A stretch of 64,000 nucleotides of DNA from Entomortierella parvispora. Taxonomy: Eukaryota; Mortierellomycota; Mortierellomycetes; Mortierellales; Mortierellaceae. Below the pieces are notes generated by a model. The model was given only the letters and a program-made list of their open reading frames with translations. It searched no databases and was not told where the DNA came from. Of the stretch, positions 1 through 11,319 are shown piece after piece; position 1 is the stretch's first letter, and each line of letters starts with the position of its first letter. The DNA is taken from the NCBI GenBank assembly GCA_963573315.1, contig OY752151.1, positions 1,302,001-1,366,000 on the forward strand, written 5' to 3'. The position numbers and the translations under genes are program-made.

Positions 1-147
1 GGGACCTGTTTTGCCTTGGTTTGACAAAGGAGGTGCTATGACAGCTCCTAAGCGCGATAAAAGGGCACATGCCTTCACGCTTCTTCATGATACAATTTTC
101 AACACGATTATTATTTTAAATTATGATCGCTATTCTAAAGCTTTCGC

Positions 148-3100
148 TTATTCAAAACAGTCATGCTCGAGATCAAAGAACGCTGCCTCGCCGCACCCTT
201 GACGCGTCAGCTCTGACAAGCTCACAGTCGCCTGCCTGAATACTGTTTCCAATGGCGCTGTCTTTGGCAAGTTTTGCGAGACCAAAATGGCAGTGTTGAC
301 GGTCGTAGCAACACGCTCTCGCGAAATGGGCCTGGAGTGGTGATGAGAGTGGTGATAATGATGAGGCTGTTTGTGCGGATGGTGGTTATGGCCATGGTTG
401 TGGTGAGGATGTTGGGAAGTGCGAGGGTGGTGAGAAGGGTGGCGGTGCGATTCATTGTTGCCTCCATTGCTACCGTTTGTCTTGCTTGCAGCTTCCACGA
501 CTGTGGGTGCGCCTTCGTCAGGAGCCTCTGCGTAGGCCAACACAGAAAAGGCATCGATCAGCATGTCCTGAACAGACGGCCGCCGAGCAGTCTTGTATTG
601 TTTTTGCAAGAACTGTCCGTATTGGATCGCATCCTTCAAGAGTCCAAGTCCCTCCAGCTCATCCTTGACCTCCTCGGTCTCTTCGGATTTCGAATCCTCC
701 ATATCAACATCCATAGAATCGACTGTCCTGTCTTTCATTTCCACATCGACAGCCCTCTTACCGTTTCCAATGTTGTTCTTCCGTTCTAGATTATCCAGAG
801 CCCTTAGGGGAGACGATGCAGACGACACCATCTCTACGAACTTTCGGCATCGCAGCTGAAGCAGCAAGTCTTCGTTGGAGGTCAAGACCCCCGGATAATG
901 GATCTCCAACAATTCGAGGGCCTTGTCAATGTGGCCTGCCATGATAGAGGATCGAATGACTAGAAAATAATGTAAAGAGAGAATGTTAGATTTCGACAAC
1001 GAGGATAACCAGTATATTTTCATTGTTTGAAATACCTTTCCGTCGTTCCGCGTCAAGTACTGCTGCAGGGCAATCCGCACCGTTAGTCAGTCCGAGATGT
1101 CCCTTGCTAGATCCTTTCTTCTTTTCGCCTTGACTGGGGTTCAGATCGCTTGAAAACTGACGAGCACTTTCAGAATATCCATGATGAATCATGTAGGAGA
1201 GAACCAATTGCCCGAGACTTTGGGACAAAGTGTTGACTTGATTATTCTCCGCCACGGCTTTTTGCAGCGTGTTTTCCAAACTCTGCCATGCTTCTATTTT
1301 CTCTTCCTGTATGTAAAAGCAAGGAAATGAAGAGTTAGCCAACTCGTGCAACAAGTTTTAATCCGCGTCAGTACAGTATCTTTATTGCTCGATTAAATTT
1401 ACCTTCACATGTCGCTCAATATCAAACACAAACTCACGTTGACCAAAGTTGGCTTCAACGATCTCACCAATGGTGCGCATCCCGACGGTTGGGTAAAGAG
1501 GTCCTTTGAGGTCTCGGAATGCAACTCCTAGAGCAGACAAAAAACAAGAGAGTAAGCAAGCTGCTATTCTTCTTTTTTTTGAGTTTGCCTGCCATTATTC
1601 CCTAGCCTTCAGAATCTCAAATCATACCAAGATAGGTGCCATTTTTGGTGTAGAACAACGACATATCTCGAAAGTTGACGCCACAACCCACAGTATCGCC
1701 GGTTGTAAATACTGGTCCAAAGGGTCTTCCATTACCACATCCCCCGAAGCTGTTGCCGTCGTCGCCGTGATAACCCCAGGATTGAGGTTCCCAGCCTAGA
1801 AAAAGAAATGCATGTAAAGGCGGGTTAGCCAGTTTGCGAAAAAAATAATTTCAACAAACGCTCACATTCATCTGCCCCATACCTGGTAAACGATCCAAAG
1901 CAACGGTCGAGTTGCAGACTCCGACACCAATGTAACTGAGTGTAACAGCAGAAAGTTAGTGCACGGTTGTCGTATTTTTTTTCTTGATATCGTATCTGCA
2001 TGAGCTGCCATTCTTACCCGCTCTGTCCTTTACTCTTGATGTTGACTTCATAATAGTAAACACCACACTGGGGAGGAATTGGTCTGTTGGCTCTTATGGC
2101 AGATGCATCGCGGTCTTCCTTGCCTGGACCTAGAGATAGTATATTTTATCATTGAGTCAATGTTAGGAGACTCTGTCATCCCGATAGAAATACCGCCTCA
2201 CCCGCCACATATACGGGTAGGAAAGGGGTTGTACCAGTGTAAAAAACCTGCAGGTCGTCCTCCAGGAGATCTGTCTTGTCTGTTTTGTCGGTGCTGCTCC
2301 AACGGGAAGGCAGCTGATACCGAAGAGGTTTGTGGTCAGGCGTTGGAGTGGAGGTCCCGCTGTCATTCTCTGGAGCGCTGGATCCAGATTCACTCCCGCT
2401 GCTACTGTCGCTACTGACGCTGCTATCGCTACCGCTATCTTCGTATTGTTCTGTGTTAGCGTGATGCCGCCGTCCAGAGAGACGCCGGCGCTTAGTAGAT
2501 TCCCGTCCAGAAGAAGAAGTGTTGGGATCCGGTTGCGTTCCCTCTGGTTGAAAATGTTGCATAAACGTGGTCTGCCGCAGGTATGAAGGAAGAACCGCCA
2601 TCCTGGATTTCTTTCCCGAAGCACCAGTTGTGGAGGATGAAGCACCGCTGGCACCTAGTGAGGCTTTCTTTAACGTTCCAAATGTAATAGACCGAGGTCG
2701 GCTAACAGAGTCTTCACGATCCGGCAAAGGCAGACGTGGGTGATTGAGATTCTGCTGCTGTCGTGCAGTTCTTAGATGAAGCTGTGGATAGTGTCGGACT
2801 GGCGATACGGTGCTTACGGCATTCCGAGAGAGATCCGACGCGCTTGGCCAGAGTGGCGTGGTTGTGGCTACTCCCACAGATGAGGATGCGCCGCTAGCAC
2901 GACTGTGGCCAGTGACTGTCGATGCTGCAAGCACTGACGTACGGTCTCCAGTCGCATCGATGGAGTCTTGCAGTGTTGGCGGCGGTGAGGAGGACATGGA
3001 CACATCTACAGTGGACCCTAAGGTCGAGGTTGAGTTTGATGCCGAAGACGAGGGGGTCGGGTTGGCGGGACGGACGAAAGGCGGGCGAGGCGAACGCGCA

Positions 3101-3219
3101 TGGGTGTCAGAATCTGAGAGTTCTTGTTCTTGTTCTTGTTCTTCTTCATCTTGTTCCCGCGGGTCTGGATGGGTCTCCTCGGGCGAGGGGCGACTCGTGC
3201 GGCGACGCTCGTGGGACAT
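148..3219 (-). CDS. RanBP9/10-like GID1 (Vid30) subunit of the GID/CTLH E3 ubiquitin ligase
   Basis: Multi-exon gene on the minus strand. The start at 3219 opens a long Ser/Pro/Asp-rich disordered N-terminus (about 340 aa). A SPRY domain follows, spread over short exons (for example GVYYYEVNIKSKGQSGYIG near 2050, and YTKNGTYLG and EIVEANFGQREFVFDIERH around 1420-1690). Next come LisH (LVLSYMIHHGYSESARQF, near 1160), CTLH (IRSSIMAGHIDKALELLEIHYPG, near 900) and a CRA domain ending at the TAA at 148. This SPRY-LisH-CTLH-CRA order is diagnostic of RanBP9/10 and yeast Vid30/Gid1, the substrate-receptor scaffold of the GID/CTLH complex that degrades gluconeogenic enzymes. The intron with donor just after ERRK (about 1035) and acceptor TTCTAG (about 959) keeps the frame. 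Oddity: a His/Asn/Ser-rich insertion lies inside CRA at about 300-450. Family assignment is strong; exact exon borders are approximate. Confidence 0.88.
300..460 (-). repeat. His-rich low-complexity segment inside the CRA domain
   Basis: The minus-strand reading frame of the GID1-like gene encodes runs of HH, HHPH and HHSHHH here, about 50 residues rich in His. It lies between the conserved CRA pieces AFSVLAYAEAP and ATTVNTAILVSQNLPKTAPL. In animal RanBP9 the corresponding loop is short, so this is an expansion. Confidence 0.8.
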
Positions 3220-5123
3220 GGCGAATGGTAATAGAGTGTGGACGTTGGTTGATGTCTACAGAGCGACAAGAAGATCAAGAGGTCAAACGGTCAAGAGAAA
3301 AAGTTTTTCTTTCCTGTCGCGGTCTCAATGACGCAGGCGGGCGAATGTGAGCGAAGGCGTGGATAAATGTGGGTGTGTGGATGGGGAGGAAATAAGATGA
3401 GCAGAGGAGTAGAGGGCACAGGAAGGAAGGAGAACGATGAACGAGTGCAAGAAAGGGTAATGAGGAGAAAGCAGGAAAAGAGGGAGAGAAAGACAGAATC
3501 ACATTTCACACCGCATGCAACAAATGCAACAAATGCAACAAATGCAACAATTGCATGCATCTGCTCTCCAGCCAACCAGCGTGCCCGCCTTTTTTCAGAC
3601 AACGTGACCCTCTTCTTCTCCTTATTGCGCTCCATCAAACCCTCTTTTGCGCATCAGCATCGACCATTGCACCATTGCACCATTGCACCATGGAGGAAGA
3701 ACAGGAGTAGGATATAAATGTTCCTCTTGGAAAATCTCCCAGTCGAATCCACTTAGGCAAAGCCGTCAACAATATTCTCACTGACAAACAGCACGGAGTG
3801 CTGGACCATATTGATGAGGTGCAAACTGCCTCCAAAAAGTAGCTATCGAGGTAAGAGGTCTCTGCAGGTAGACATGTATAGCTTTGTGTTATCTTGGCAC
3901 CGACATATTTGATTTCTTTTGCTGGCCTAGCAGGGCTGTCATGGCCGTTTCCATGCTTATACGGAACGAATTGACGCGTCCTCGATCTTTCTGGCAAACA
4001 TTTGGAGTGGAGACATCCATGGTCGTCTTTTGAGGTCAGTTGCTCTCAAGATCCACCTTCGCCCACTGAGTGAGAAATGGCACCGAAATCATGTTTGAGC
4101 ACCGGCTGAGAACAAGAAGATAAAGCAAGACCCAGGCACAAGCAGGAAAGAAGGAGGCGTCGAAGCCGATAGACTACACGTCCGACAGTTAGTTAGTTCC
4201 CGAAGAGGCGCGCAAAGCGGAACCAAATTCCAAGCACGTCAAGGCCATGGGGGACTTCCTCTGTAAGGTTCTTGACCTACCACTAACTATCGACGATGTC
4301 GACATCTGTTTCCTTCTGCTCTCAAGCCACGACGTCGCTATACGGATTATCAATAGACATCGTTGTAGACTACAACCGCGCAGTTCCTATCGTGAAATGA
4401 AGGCCGGGTCAACTATTGTCATGGGGATCCAACAAGGAATTAAAAAAAGGTTTACAAAGAACAATGAGACATGGAGTAGCAATGCTCCCTCGTCCTTCAA
4501 GAAGGTTGTTTCTAAGTAGATGGCACCTTGATCCTGAGATTAACGGGAGTTTCCCGGTGTTCGGTCGAGATATCCATGATACTGAAGGATGCACATCAAC
4601 GGATACCGGGATCGGTGGTTTTAGCGGACGACATATGGAAGGGTGGCTGGCCAGTGATCGCTTTGGTGGTATATGGAGAAGAGAGAGAGAAAGTAAAGAG
4701 AGGAGCGAGGAAGAGCACTAAAACGGAAGATAAAGGGTTTTGTCTTTGCGCTCTGTGGGCCTTGGAACCAAGCACGAGCATGCTTCTCTTTCCAATAACC
4801 GCGAAATGGCTACAGGCGAATGATGTACGGAGAGGGTCCGTCCAGGTTGAGCGACCAGATGCCGTGGCTCCGAAGGATGTTTTTTTTGTTTTGAAAAAGC
4901 ACTGCCACGCGTTTTGTTGGTCTCCACTCTTGCGTGCAAACCACCGGATCATGAACGTGGGTCGGTCGATCATGGTTTCGCGTCAACAAGAGCGGCGCGC
5001 TTTAATTGTCTACAGAGATCGAAAAAAGACGAGGTCCGCAGCATCTTTCCTCCTCTTTGTTGCTTCTTTCATTCAAGTCTCCTTTTGCTCCTTCATTCCC
5101 TCTCCCGTTCTCTCTCCAGCGAC
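3220..5123. other. 1.9-kb intergenic region (divergent promoters of GID1-like and F-box genes)
   Basis: No convincing gene was seen. The stretch holds CT/GA-rich leader sequence near 3270-3640 and short tandem repeats (see separate entry). Near 4990-5120 a pyrimidine-rich leader precedes the F-box start. ORFs in this interval are short and overlap each other on both strands without a recognisable domain. Confidence 0.6.
3520..3690. repeat. Two small tandem repeats in the GID1-like gene upstream region
   Basis: About four units of a 9-bp repeat (ATGCAACAA) occur at roughly 3516-3552. A second 8-bp repeat (CATTGCAC) occurs about three times at roughly 3664-3690, ending next to CCATGG. Both are simple-sequence repeats visible by eye. 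Confidence 0.75.
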
Positions 5124-7226
5124 ATGACATCTGACTACCACGCCGCAATCTTCCGCTCAAAGCCACGGAACAAGCAAGCTCCTCCTTTTTCAGATAGACC
5201 CAGTGCAGGAACCTTGGCCGCAGAGCTCCTTGATTTGATTTTCTCTTACCTCGACCCGCCAACTGTGGCCCATGTCACCTCGTTGGTTTGTAGGAACTGG
5301 TTCGCGAGCTCGAGACCGCGAGTGCATTTTGGAGTCCTTTGGAAATCAGACGAGAGGAAGCTGCCTTCTTATAACCAAAAAAGTCGGGTGGCCCCAGTGA
5401 CTTCCCTCTATTGCCATATTGATAGAAATCTGAACACTCGGGGTCATTCCGGAGATGAGACGATCGGTACATCCCTTTTGAAACTGGTGGAGCGCCACTC
5501 CAGAAATCCGACATCCTCAGACACCTTCAAAGTCCCGAACCGTTTCAGTCAAGGCACTGTCCGAGGAACCTTGCAAAGATTGACCTTCGAAACAGGGATG
5601 ACCATGGAATTGTTAACGAGCATTGTCTCGCGTCTACGGTTGGATAGTATCACCACCCTCCACCTCGTCAGGTTTGGCCCTGTCATATACAATTGGCACG
5701 TTCTTCTGGACGTCTTCCCCAATCTGAAGGACCTCAGTCTGGAGCACAGCCCGGACCATTATACAACCAGCAGTTATTGGTATCGTTACCCTCTAGATTT
5801 GGACCTTCTCGAGCAACTCAAACCCAAGACAGCGGTTTATCCTACTGTACCTGTCAATTCCACCTCATTTGGAACTGCCTACCGCCGACCGTTGGTCAGC
5901 CTGGTACTCATGAGTGTGAACTGTTATCCTATCGAGTTGAAAAACGTTCTCCGAAACTGCCCTGGCCTCCGAAAACTTCATGTTGATTTCCAGTCAAACT
6001 TGTGGACGTATGACCGCAGATTCTATAAGGATTTCTTGTTTTTTTGTCCGCTCCTGAACGACTTTCGTATCCCCGGATTCTCTTTTACCTCGGCAAGCCT
6101 CGAAAGTCTCCTAGATCTCCTCTCGAGCGATCTCACAAGTGTGAGCCTCCCAGTGTCGTCCTTGCCCCGGGATATCTATACGATCGTGGCAAGACAATGT
6201 CCTCGACTAGAGAAACTCGAAATCTCTAGCACTAGTGCTTATTCTTCTGATGGAGGAGAGGCTATTAAAATCCTCCAGGCGTTTTTGACGTCTCCTGGTG
6301 CTCAAGAACTGAAAAGTGTGCGCGTCCTTGGAGAGAATTTTTTCGGAGACAATTTTGACATCAACCAACTTCACACGGTCAAGGCTCCGGCGATATGGAG
6401 TCCAGATCCGGCCACATTCTATTCACCCAGGATCGAGAGCCACATGATAGAGGATCCTGATTCGGAATGGTGTCGCGCCGGTAACCCCCCGAGAAAGATG
6501 CCAGCCGTCCAGATCCGGGAGGTCTGGACCTGCCGTTTCCTCGAGACATTGCATTTATCGATCGCAGAGCGAACCATCGATGGCGGAACAGACATGTACG
6601 CCGAACGTTCTCGAATCCTCTTTGGTTTCATTTCCAAGGTCCTACCGTTGTTGAGGGATTTGTTCATCGAACGGGCAGAGATCCAATTTACGATCGAAGG
6701 TGGCGCGTGTCTATTGACTCGCCTCCACTATTTAGAAAAGTTGGTTATCAAACATTCACACAAGAACAACAGCTACAGCGATCTCAAGCGCAATAAGAAG
6801 TCACTGTCTTGGATTCAAAAGTTTCCGGGCCAAGCGCAGAGGCTGGCTTGGGCGCTAAAAGCGCGACACTTGAAGATGCGGGCTGTTGGCTTGCGGAAAA
6901 ACGCCAGTGTGACCAAGGACCCAGTCCCGGACGTGACGACTGCAGGGTCGATTAAAACACCAAAAGGAAAGGAGGCAAAGAACGACAGGGAGCGCTCCCA
7001 GGCGTCCTCTGGCTTCGAGGTGACGAAGGACGACATGGTCAACTGCGGGTACATGGACGACGTGATTGAACTATTAGAGGAGCGAAGTCGAATCGGGTTT
7101 AACAACGGGAGGGGCTGTTGGCCAATGTTGCGGATTCTCCGCTTTCAAGTGTATCAATATAGTTCTCTGACAGATGTTCCCGAAGCCTGGGTTCACAGAT
7201 ATAGACCCGAGCTCAAAACAAGGTAG
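5124..7226 (+). CDS. F-box protein with LRR/RNI-like repeats
   Basis: Single-exon gene of 700 aa. I start it at the ATG at 5124, because the in-frame sequence upstream (from 4914) is a Ser/Leu/Phe-rich translation of a pyrimidine tract and reads as leader. Residues about 30-75 form an F-box (ELLDLIFSYLDPPTVAHV followed by SLVCRNW). The rest has irregular leucine-rich segments such as NLKDLSLEH, GLRKLHVDF and RLEKLEISS, with a basic, disordered stretch near 6880-7010. Known role of the family: substrate adaptors that join SKP1 through the F-box and present targets to SCF ubiquitin ligases. Large, divergent F-box/LRR families are common in Mortierellaceae and the substrate cannot be inferred. 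It lies divergently from the GID1-like gene. Confidence 0.8.
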   Translation: MTSDYHAAIFRSKPRNKQAPPFSDRPSAGTLAAELLDLIFSYLDPPTVAHVTSLVCRNWFASSRPRVHFGVLWKSDERKLPSYNQKSRVAPVTSLYCHIDRNLNTRGHSGDETIGTSLLKLVERHSRNPTSSDTFKVPNRFSQGTVRGTLQRLTFETGMTMELLTSIVSRLRLDSITTLHLVRFGPVIYNWHVLLDVFPNLKDLSLEHSPDHYTTSSYWYRYPLDLDLLEQLKPKTAVYPTVPVNSTSFGTAYRRPLVSLVLMSVNCYPIELKNVLRNCPGLRKLHVDFQSNLWTYDRRFYKDFLFFCPLLNDFRIPGFSFTSASLESLLDLLSSDLTSVSLPVSSLPRDIYTIVARQCPRLEKLEISSTSAYSSDGGEAIKILQAFLTSPGAQELKSVRVLGENFFGDNFDINQLHTVKAPAIWSPDPATFYSPRIESHMIEDPDSEWCRAGNPPRKMPAVQIREVWTCRFLETLHLSIAERTIDGGTDMYAERSRILFGFISKVLPLLRDLFIERAEIQFTIEGGACLLTRLHYLEKLVIKHSHKNNSYSDLKRNKKSLSWIQKFPGQAQRLAWALKARHLKMRAVGLRKNASVTKDPVPDVTTAGSIKTPKGKEAKNDRERSQASSGFEVTKDDMVNCGYMDDVIELLEERSRIGFNNGRGCWPMLRILRFQVYQYSSLTDVPEAWVHRYRPELKTR

Positions 7227-7845
7227 TGTGCAATTCATGTGCCTGCTTCTCATTCCATTGCTATAGGAAGTAAAAGATAGGAAATCCAACGGAACCAGTT
7301 CCGTTGTTGGGAGGCGTCATTGGTGAGGGATAGTGCTTTGGACGAAGGGAAAACATAACACCGAGGGAGGAAAAAGAATGCATGTCCTGGAATGTGGGTG
7401 ATACACAGGCAAGAAGAGCACCTGGTGGCGTTTGCCAGCTCCATCCCCTTGCGCCTTTCACCGCCCAGTTTCCAAAGAGTTTGACATGAGAGAGGACGCG
7501 CCCCCAAAGCCCTACACGCGATCGATCATGGAGGACGTTTGAACTCGGCTTGAGATGTCTGGCTCTTTCCTCCTGAGCAAGGCAGGGCAGAGCAGAGCAG
7601 AGCAGGGTAGGGTGCACCCACGAAGCGAAGCGAAGGAGCGCGTCCCTGCCGGGCGAGGAGAGATCTGTGTGACGGACACCGCGCCTTGCGCGGATCGGAG
7701 TTGCGTTCACGAAAAAGAGAGAGGAGAGAGGGAGAGACGCCCTTTTCTCGGCTTTTTTTTGGGTTTCTCGGACAACTCTCTTTTCTTCTTTTTCTCTTCA
7801 ATCCATCCATCCATCCATCCATTCAACCCTTCATTCACATTCCCA
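7227..7845. other. Intergenic region with (CCAT)n before cytochrome b5
   Basis: No gene was recognised. A (CCAT)n microsatellite of about six units sits at 7801-7825 in the CT-rich leader immediately upstream of the cytochrome b5 ATG. A small AGAGC repeat occurs near 7580-7610. Confidence 0.6.
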
Positions 7846-8907
7846 ATGGCCTCCCCAAAGACTTACACCCTCGCCGAGTTGTCCCAGCACACGACCAAAG
7901 ATAGTCTCCTGGTTGCTATCCACGGAAAGGTCTACGACTGCACAGGATTTATTGACGAGGTTCGGACCAACTCATATCTGGCTCTTGTTCTCTTCTCCCT
8001 CGGTTCGGACTTTTTGCTACCGTCTGTTCTTCCTCTGCTTTTGGAACTCCATTGGAGAGAATGAAGAGGCTGATGGCAGTTCATTCCGAAGGCGAATGGG
8101 ACCTTTTTTCTTCTCGGATTTTATTATTTTCCAGGACCAGCACGCAAAAACCTGTTTTACTCACACGCTCCTTTTTCTCTTGTCATAGCATCCTGGTGGA
8201 GAGGAGGTCCTGATCGACGAGGCTGGCAAGGATGCCACCGAATCCTTTGAGGATGTCGGTCATTCGGATGAGGCTCGCGATATCATGTCCAAGTTGTATG
8301 TCGGAGACCTGAAGACCGATGTAAGTGCGATGACAGCCGCCTTCCCATGACCCCCACTTTTTTCCCCCAGTGTTTCATTTCAAGAAGATGCGAAGCAGCG
8401 GCCAAACCTCTGCGTGCATACTTTCGGACAAACACTTCTGCTTCTCTTTCCCCCTCTTCCTCCTCCTCTTCGACACCTGTGGATATGCAAATCTTTGGGA
8501 TTGAGTTTTCCTCTTTTGTTTTCTGATCCACTGTTTGACTTGTTTAAGTAAACAAAAATGACATGTGAAGTGGAAGAAGATTGAACGGGATCTCTAACTT
8601 TGGTTCCTTTGGGAAACGGAACAGGGCGCACCTACCACCAAGCCAAAGTCCTCCTTCAATTCAACTCCAAAGCCCATTCCCGCCACCGAGCCCACCGAGT
8701 CTTCCCACAGGTATGTCCCGTTAAAGGCGGGTTGTTCTTGAACATCTTTATTTTCATTTCTCTTCATGGTCTCTTTTCTTGGAACATTGGACTTATCATA
8801 GCACTTTTTTTTTGTCCTCTGGTACTTTTCTTATCTTAAATAGCCTTCAATATATCATTGCTATTGCCGTTGTCGCCGGTGCCTTCATCTGGAAGGTGAT
8901 GAAGTAG
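7846..8907 (+). CDS. Tail-anchored cytochrome b5 (131 aa)
   Basis: Four exons: 7846-7959, 8189-8320, 8625-8710 and 8844-8907. All junctions are GT..AG and the frame is kept throughout. The protein opens [16 protein letters not shown], then the haem-binding core CTGFIDE joined across intron 1 to HPGGEE (first axial His), and [11 protein letters not shown] (second axial His). A Pro/Thr/Ser-rich linker follows, then a C-terminal hydrophobic helix [16 protein letters not shown] ending VMK. This is the classic architecture of ER-facing cytochrome b5, which donates electrons to fatty-acid desaturases, sterol enzymes and P450s. Intron 1 cuts just before HPGG. Length is normal for the family. Confidence 0.95.
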
Positions 8908-9584
8908 AGTGCTTTTTTTACCCCAATACACATTTCATTTCTCTCTCTCTGTCCTATGTTGTTTTTGTATGTCTAGGTCTAATTGGGACACAGGATAGGC
9001 GTTGCACTTGAGGTGGAGCTTTTATTTCTCTAGTGGAATGAATGTAGTAACAAGTTGAGCAACGCAGCTGATCATCAACAGGACTGCCTCCAGTCCACGT
9101 TGTTGTCGCAAAGACGATGACGGGCAAACTAGCCCAATTCCCCAGATGTCAAGGTCTCACCTGCCCACTCGGATCTGAGACGACAGCGATGGTGATATTG
9201 ACGTCGAGAAGGCGAGTGTTGGGCGGACAAGACATCGAGTCCAGCAGCCATTCATTAATGTTGATTCGGGACGCTCTTGATCGAGAAAAGCAAGAGTACA
9301 AAAGAGATTTTGGTGGGAGATTTGGGACAGACAGAGGCACCACAAGCGGTTGGTTCTAGGTTGGACTGATCCTCCTGACAGACTTTTTGTTCCTTTCGCC
9401 CAATGGTTGAATAGAGTACAGCATCATGGCTCCTTGTCGCCAATTATTCCGTGAAGGTATGAGGGGTGAATTTTGACGACAAAAGGTCTTTCCGTCCGAG
9501 TCTTTCCGACTTGCAGTATTGGGCGAGTTGGAGGGTATAGAGGATAGAGTATAAATGCTGTCATTGTTGTCCCCCTCTTGGTCC
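8908..9584. other. Intergenic region between cytochrome b5 and a small membrane-protein gene
   Basis: Convergent 3' ends. Short open frames occur on both strands near 9117-9359 but overlap each other and show no domain, signal or splice logic. I see nothing certain here. Confidence 0.5.
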
Positions 9585-9832
9585 TCATGCTTGCCACAGC
9601 TTGGCTTCATTTTCGATGATGTCAGAGAAGCGTTCCTCCTAAGAAAAAAAAAAAAAAAGGTGAAAGCTGGATTAGTTCAGGTGTAATGTGATAGTGCCAA
9701 GACCGACAATGGCCGGGAATTAAGGAGTACCTTCTTCTTGATCTTGAGTGCTTCAAGAACATAGGCAGTTGCGGCCATCACTCCGGCGGCTAGGGCGGCG
9801 CGCTTGCTTGACCTGCGTACAAAGGGCCGCAT
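9585..9832 (-). CDS. Small single-pass membrane protein (51 aa)
   Basis: Two exons on the minus strand: 9832-9731 (34 codons) and 9638-9585 (17 codons plus stop), joined by an intron with a GTACTC donor and a TTAG acceptor preceded by a long T tract. The peptide begins MRPFVRRSSKRAALAAG, basic and followed by a hydrophobic helix (AALAAGVMAATAYVLEAL). It continues with a lysine cluster and ends in EERFSDIIENEAKLWQA. A positively charged start, one helix and an acidic amphipathic tail resemble small organelle inner-membrane proteins, but I do not recognise the family. The clean intron and the marked change from hydrophobic to charged sequence support a real gene. Alternative: a longer start at 9937, which I reject because that extension looks like leader. 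Confidence 0.6.
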
Positions 9833-10100
9833 CTTGAGAGTGAGTGAGTGTCGGTTGGATGGAGTGTTGGGGTGAAAGAAGGAAGAGAAATGCGGATGAA
9901 TTGAATCTGCAGTTTTCCCACTGCATTCCGTCAGCACGTGACTAGTCGCCTTTTTTATTTTTTATTTATTTTTTATTTTTTTTTTGCGAATGGCCGCATG
10001 GGGCAAGTGCTGCCATGACAACTTTCTTTTCGCTCCTCTCTCCTTGGCCCGATTGTCCTCCACAATCAAGTGGCGGTTTGTCGCAGCAACAGCAACCACC
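9833..10100. promoter_or_regulatory. Divergent promoter between the 51-aa gene and the zinc-finger-like locus
   Basis: About 270 bp separate the two start codons. It contains an A/T-rich block at 9951-9985 (repeated TTTTTATT units). No further element can be named with confidence. Confidence 0.4.
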
Positions 10101-10821
10101 ATGAAAGTTAGCGAATATGAAAAGGAACGACTTCGAAGGATTCAAGAGAATGAAGAGGCTCTGAAGCTCATCTTTGGTACCAAGGCACGCTCGCCAATAT
10201 CCCCCGCCCCCAACATTCTACTAATGACAAATATCCAAGTATCTCTGGGGCTATCTGTGTACAGACACCAGCTGACTTTTATGAATTTGTGGAAAATAGG
10301 AACCGGCCAAGGAGCTTGAGCGCGAGATAAAGTCCATTCAAAACCAATTCTCGCCCAACAGCGGAATATCAACCAACACCAGTACGAACAATGACGACCT
10401 CGGTTACCAAAACGCGTCTCCAAGAACCCCCAACCGAAGAATTTATTGTTGTGCAAAAGATGTGGACCGGATACAGGCGATCGAAGTGAAACGGAATGCA
10501 ACCTCTGCAATTGTCAAGGACAAAGCTCACGATGGTAGGAGGTATCAGTTGAGGAAACGGGCACCCTTTGTGCCAACGCGTTTTGTCCTCGCGTATGTGG
10601 AGCTCCCTGTATTCGTGCCACTTCGTCGATCTTCCCGCTCATCTCGACCTCCGGTAAGAAAAAGGAGGAACAGCTGGAATAATTGGTCTTGGCAAGAGAA
10701 AATTCACTCGTATAGTCCATCTTTTTCACAGAAATGGATAGGCGATTTCAAGAGCAACAGTCGCAGGAGAAACTATAATCTACGCCACGCTGATACTATG
10801 AGGAAACTTCGAAGTCGTTGA
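10101..10821 (+). pseudogene. Degraded CDCA7 / zf-4CXXC_R1-like zinc-finger gene (tentative)
   Basis: The first exon starts MKVSEYEKERLRRIQENEEA, which resembles the N-terminal SEYEK.R..RI.EN motif of CDCA7-type and WDR76/CMR1-type proteins. A probable intron begins GTACC at 10177 and carries a TACTAAT branch site. Downstream, one frame reads LLLCKRCGPDTGDRSETECN then CNCQGQ (about 10444-10520). After a stop, CANAFCPRVCGAPC (about 10577-10618) continues the same C-x2-C style. Other frames give PADFYEFVENRNRPRS before it and KGGTAGIIGL after it. These pieces recall the zinc finger of monoamine-oxidase-A repressor R1/CDCA7, but they fall in different frames with stops between them. I infer a decayed gene. 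Alternatives are an unrecognised multi-exon gene or a real 119-codon frame (about 10462-10821) with YxLR motifs. Confidence 0.35.
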
Positions 10822-11319
10822 CTTTTGAAGTGCAATTGTGCCAAAGCGTACTCCTTGGCGGGATACAATAACGAGCTGATTTCGGCCTCTTCATGGAACG
10901 TGCTGGTATTCGTTTCATTTCCATGAAAATTCCGAGAATGATTCTATGACCGCACTTGTGATAGTCCATGGGTCTTTCTATTCATTCGAAAGACTAGCGC
11001 TGGATTCTCGGTATCGAGATGGCTGTCATGATGCCATGACCCCAAAAGTGGTGCTTGTTGTGTTTAAGCTGTTCGCCTTTGCCTTCATATATCCTCGATG
11101 TTACGTACTGAGAGGGGCTGGGCCAAAAGCGAGATAGTCTATACCATGATTTAATATTCTCTAGAAGTAGACTATTATAAACTCACTATCAGGTCTTTGA
11201 ATTCCTGCAGGTACTGCCGCGCGAGTTCTTTTTCTGTCGTAAAAAGGTCTGCTCTTCATTCTCGTCCTTGGCAATATACCTCTTTCATCGGATTGTCTCT
11301 CATCTCCCCGCCTGGAATA
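10822..11319. other. Intergenic region, nothing recognised
   Basis: About 500 bp with only short open frames on the plus strand (for example 10946-11137) and no codon, motif or splice pattern that I would defend as coding. Confidence 0.5.

Noticed and set aside
9117-9359. 80-codon plus-strand frame downstream of cytochrome b5
   Set aside because: The opposite strand is also open and neither has recognisable features.
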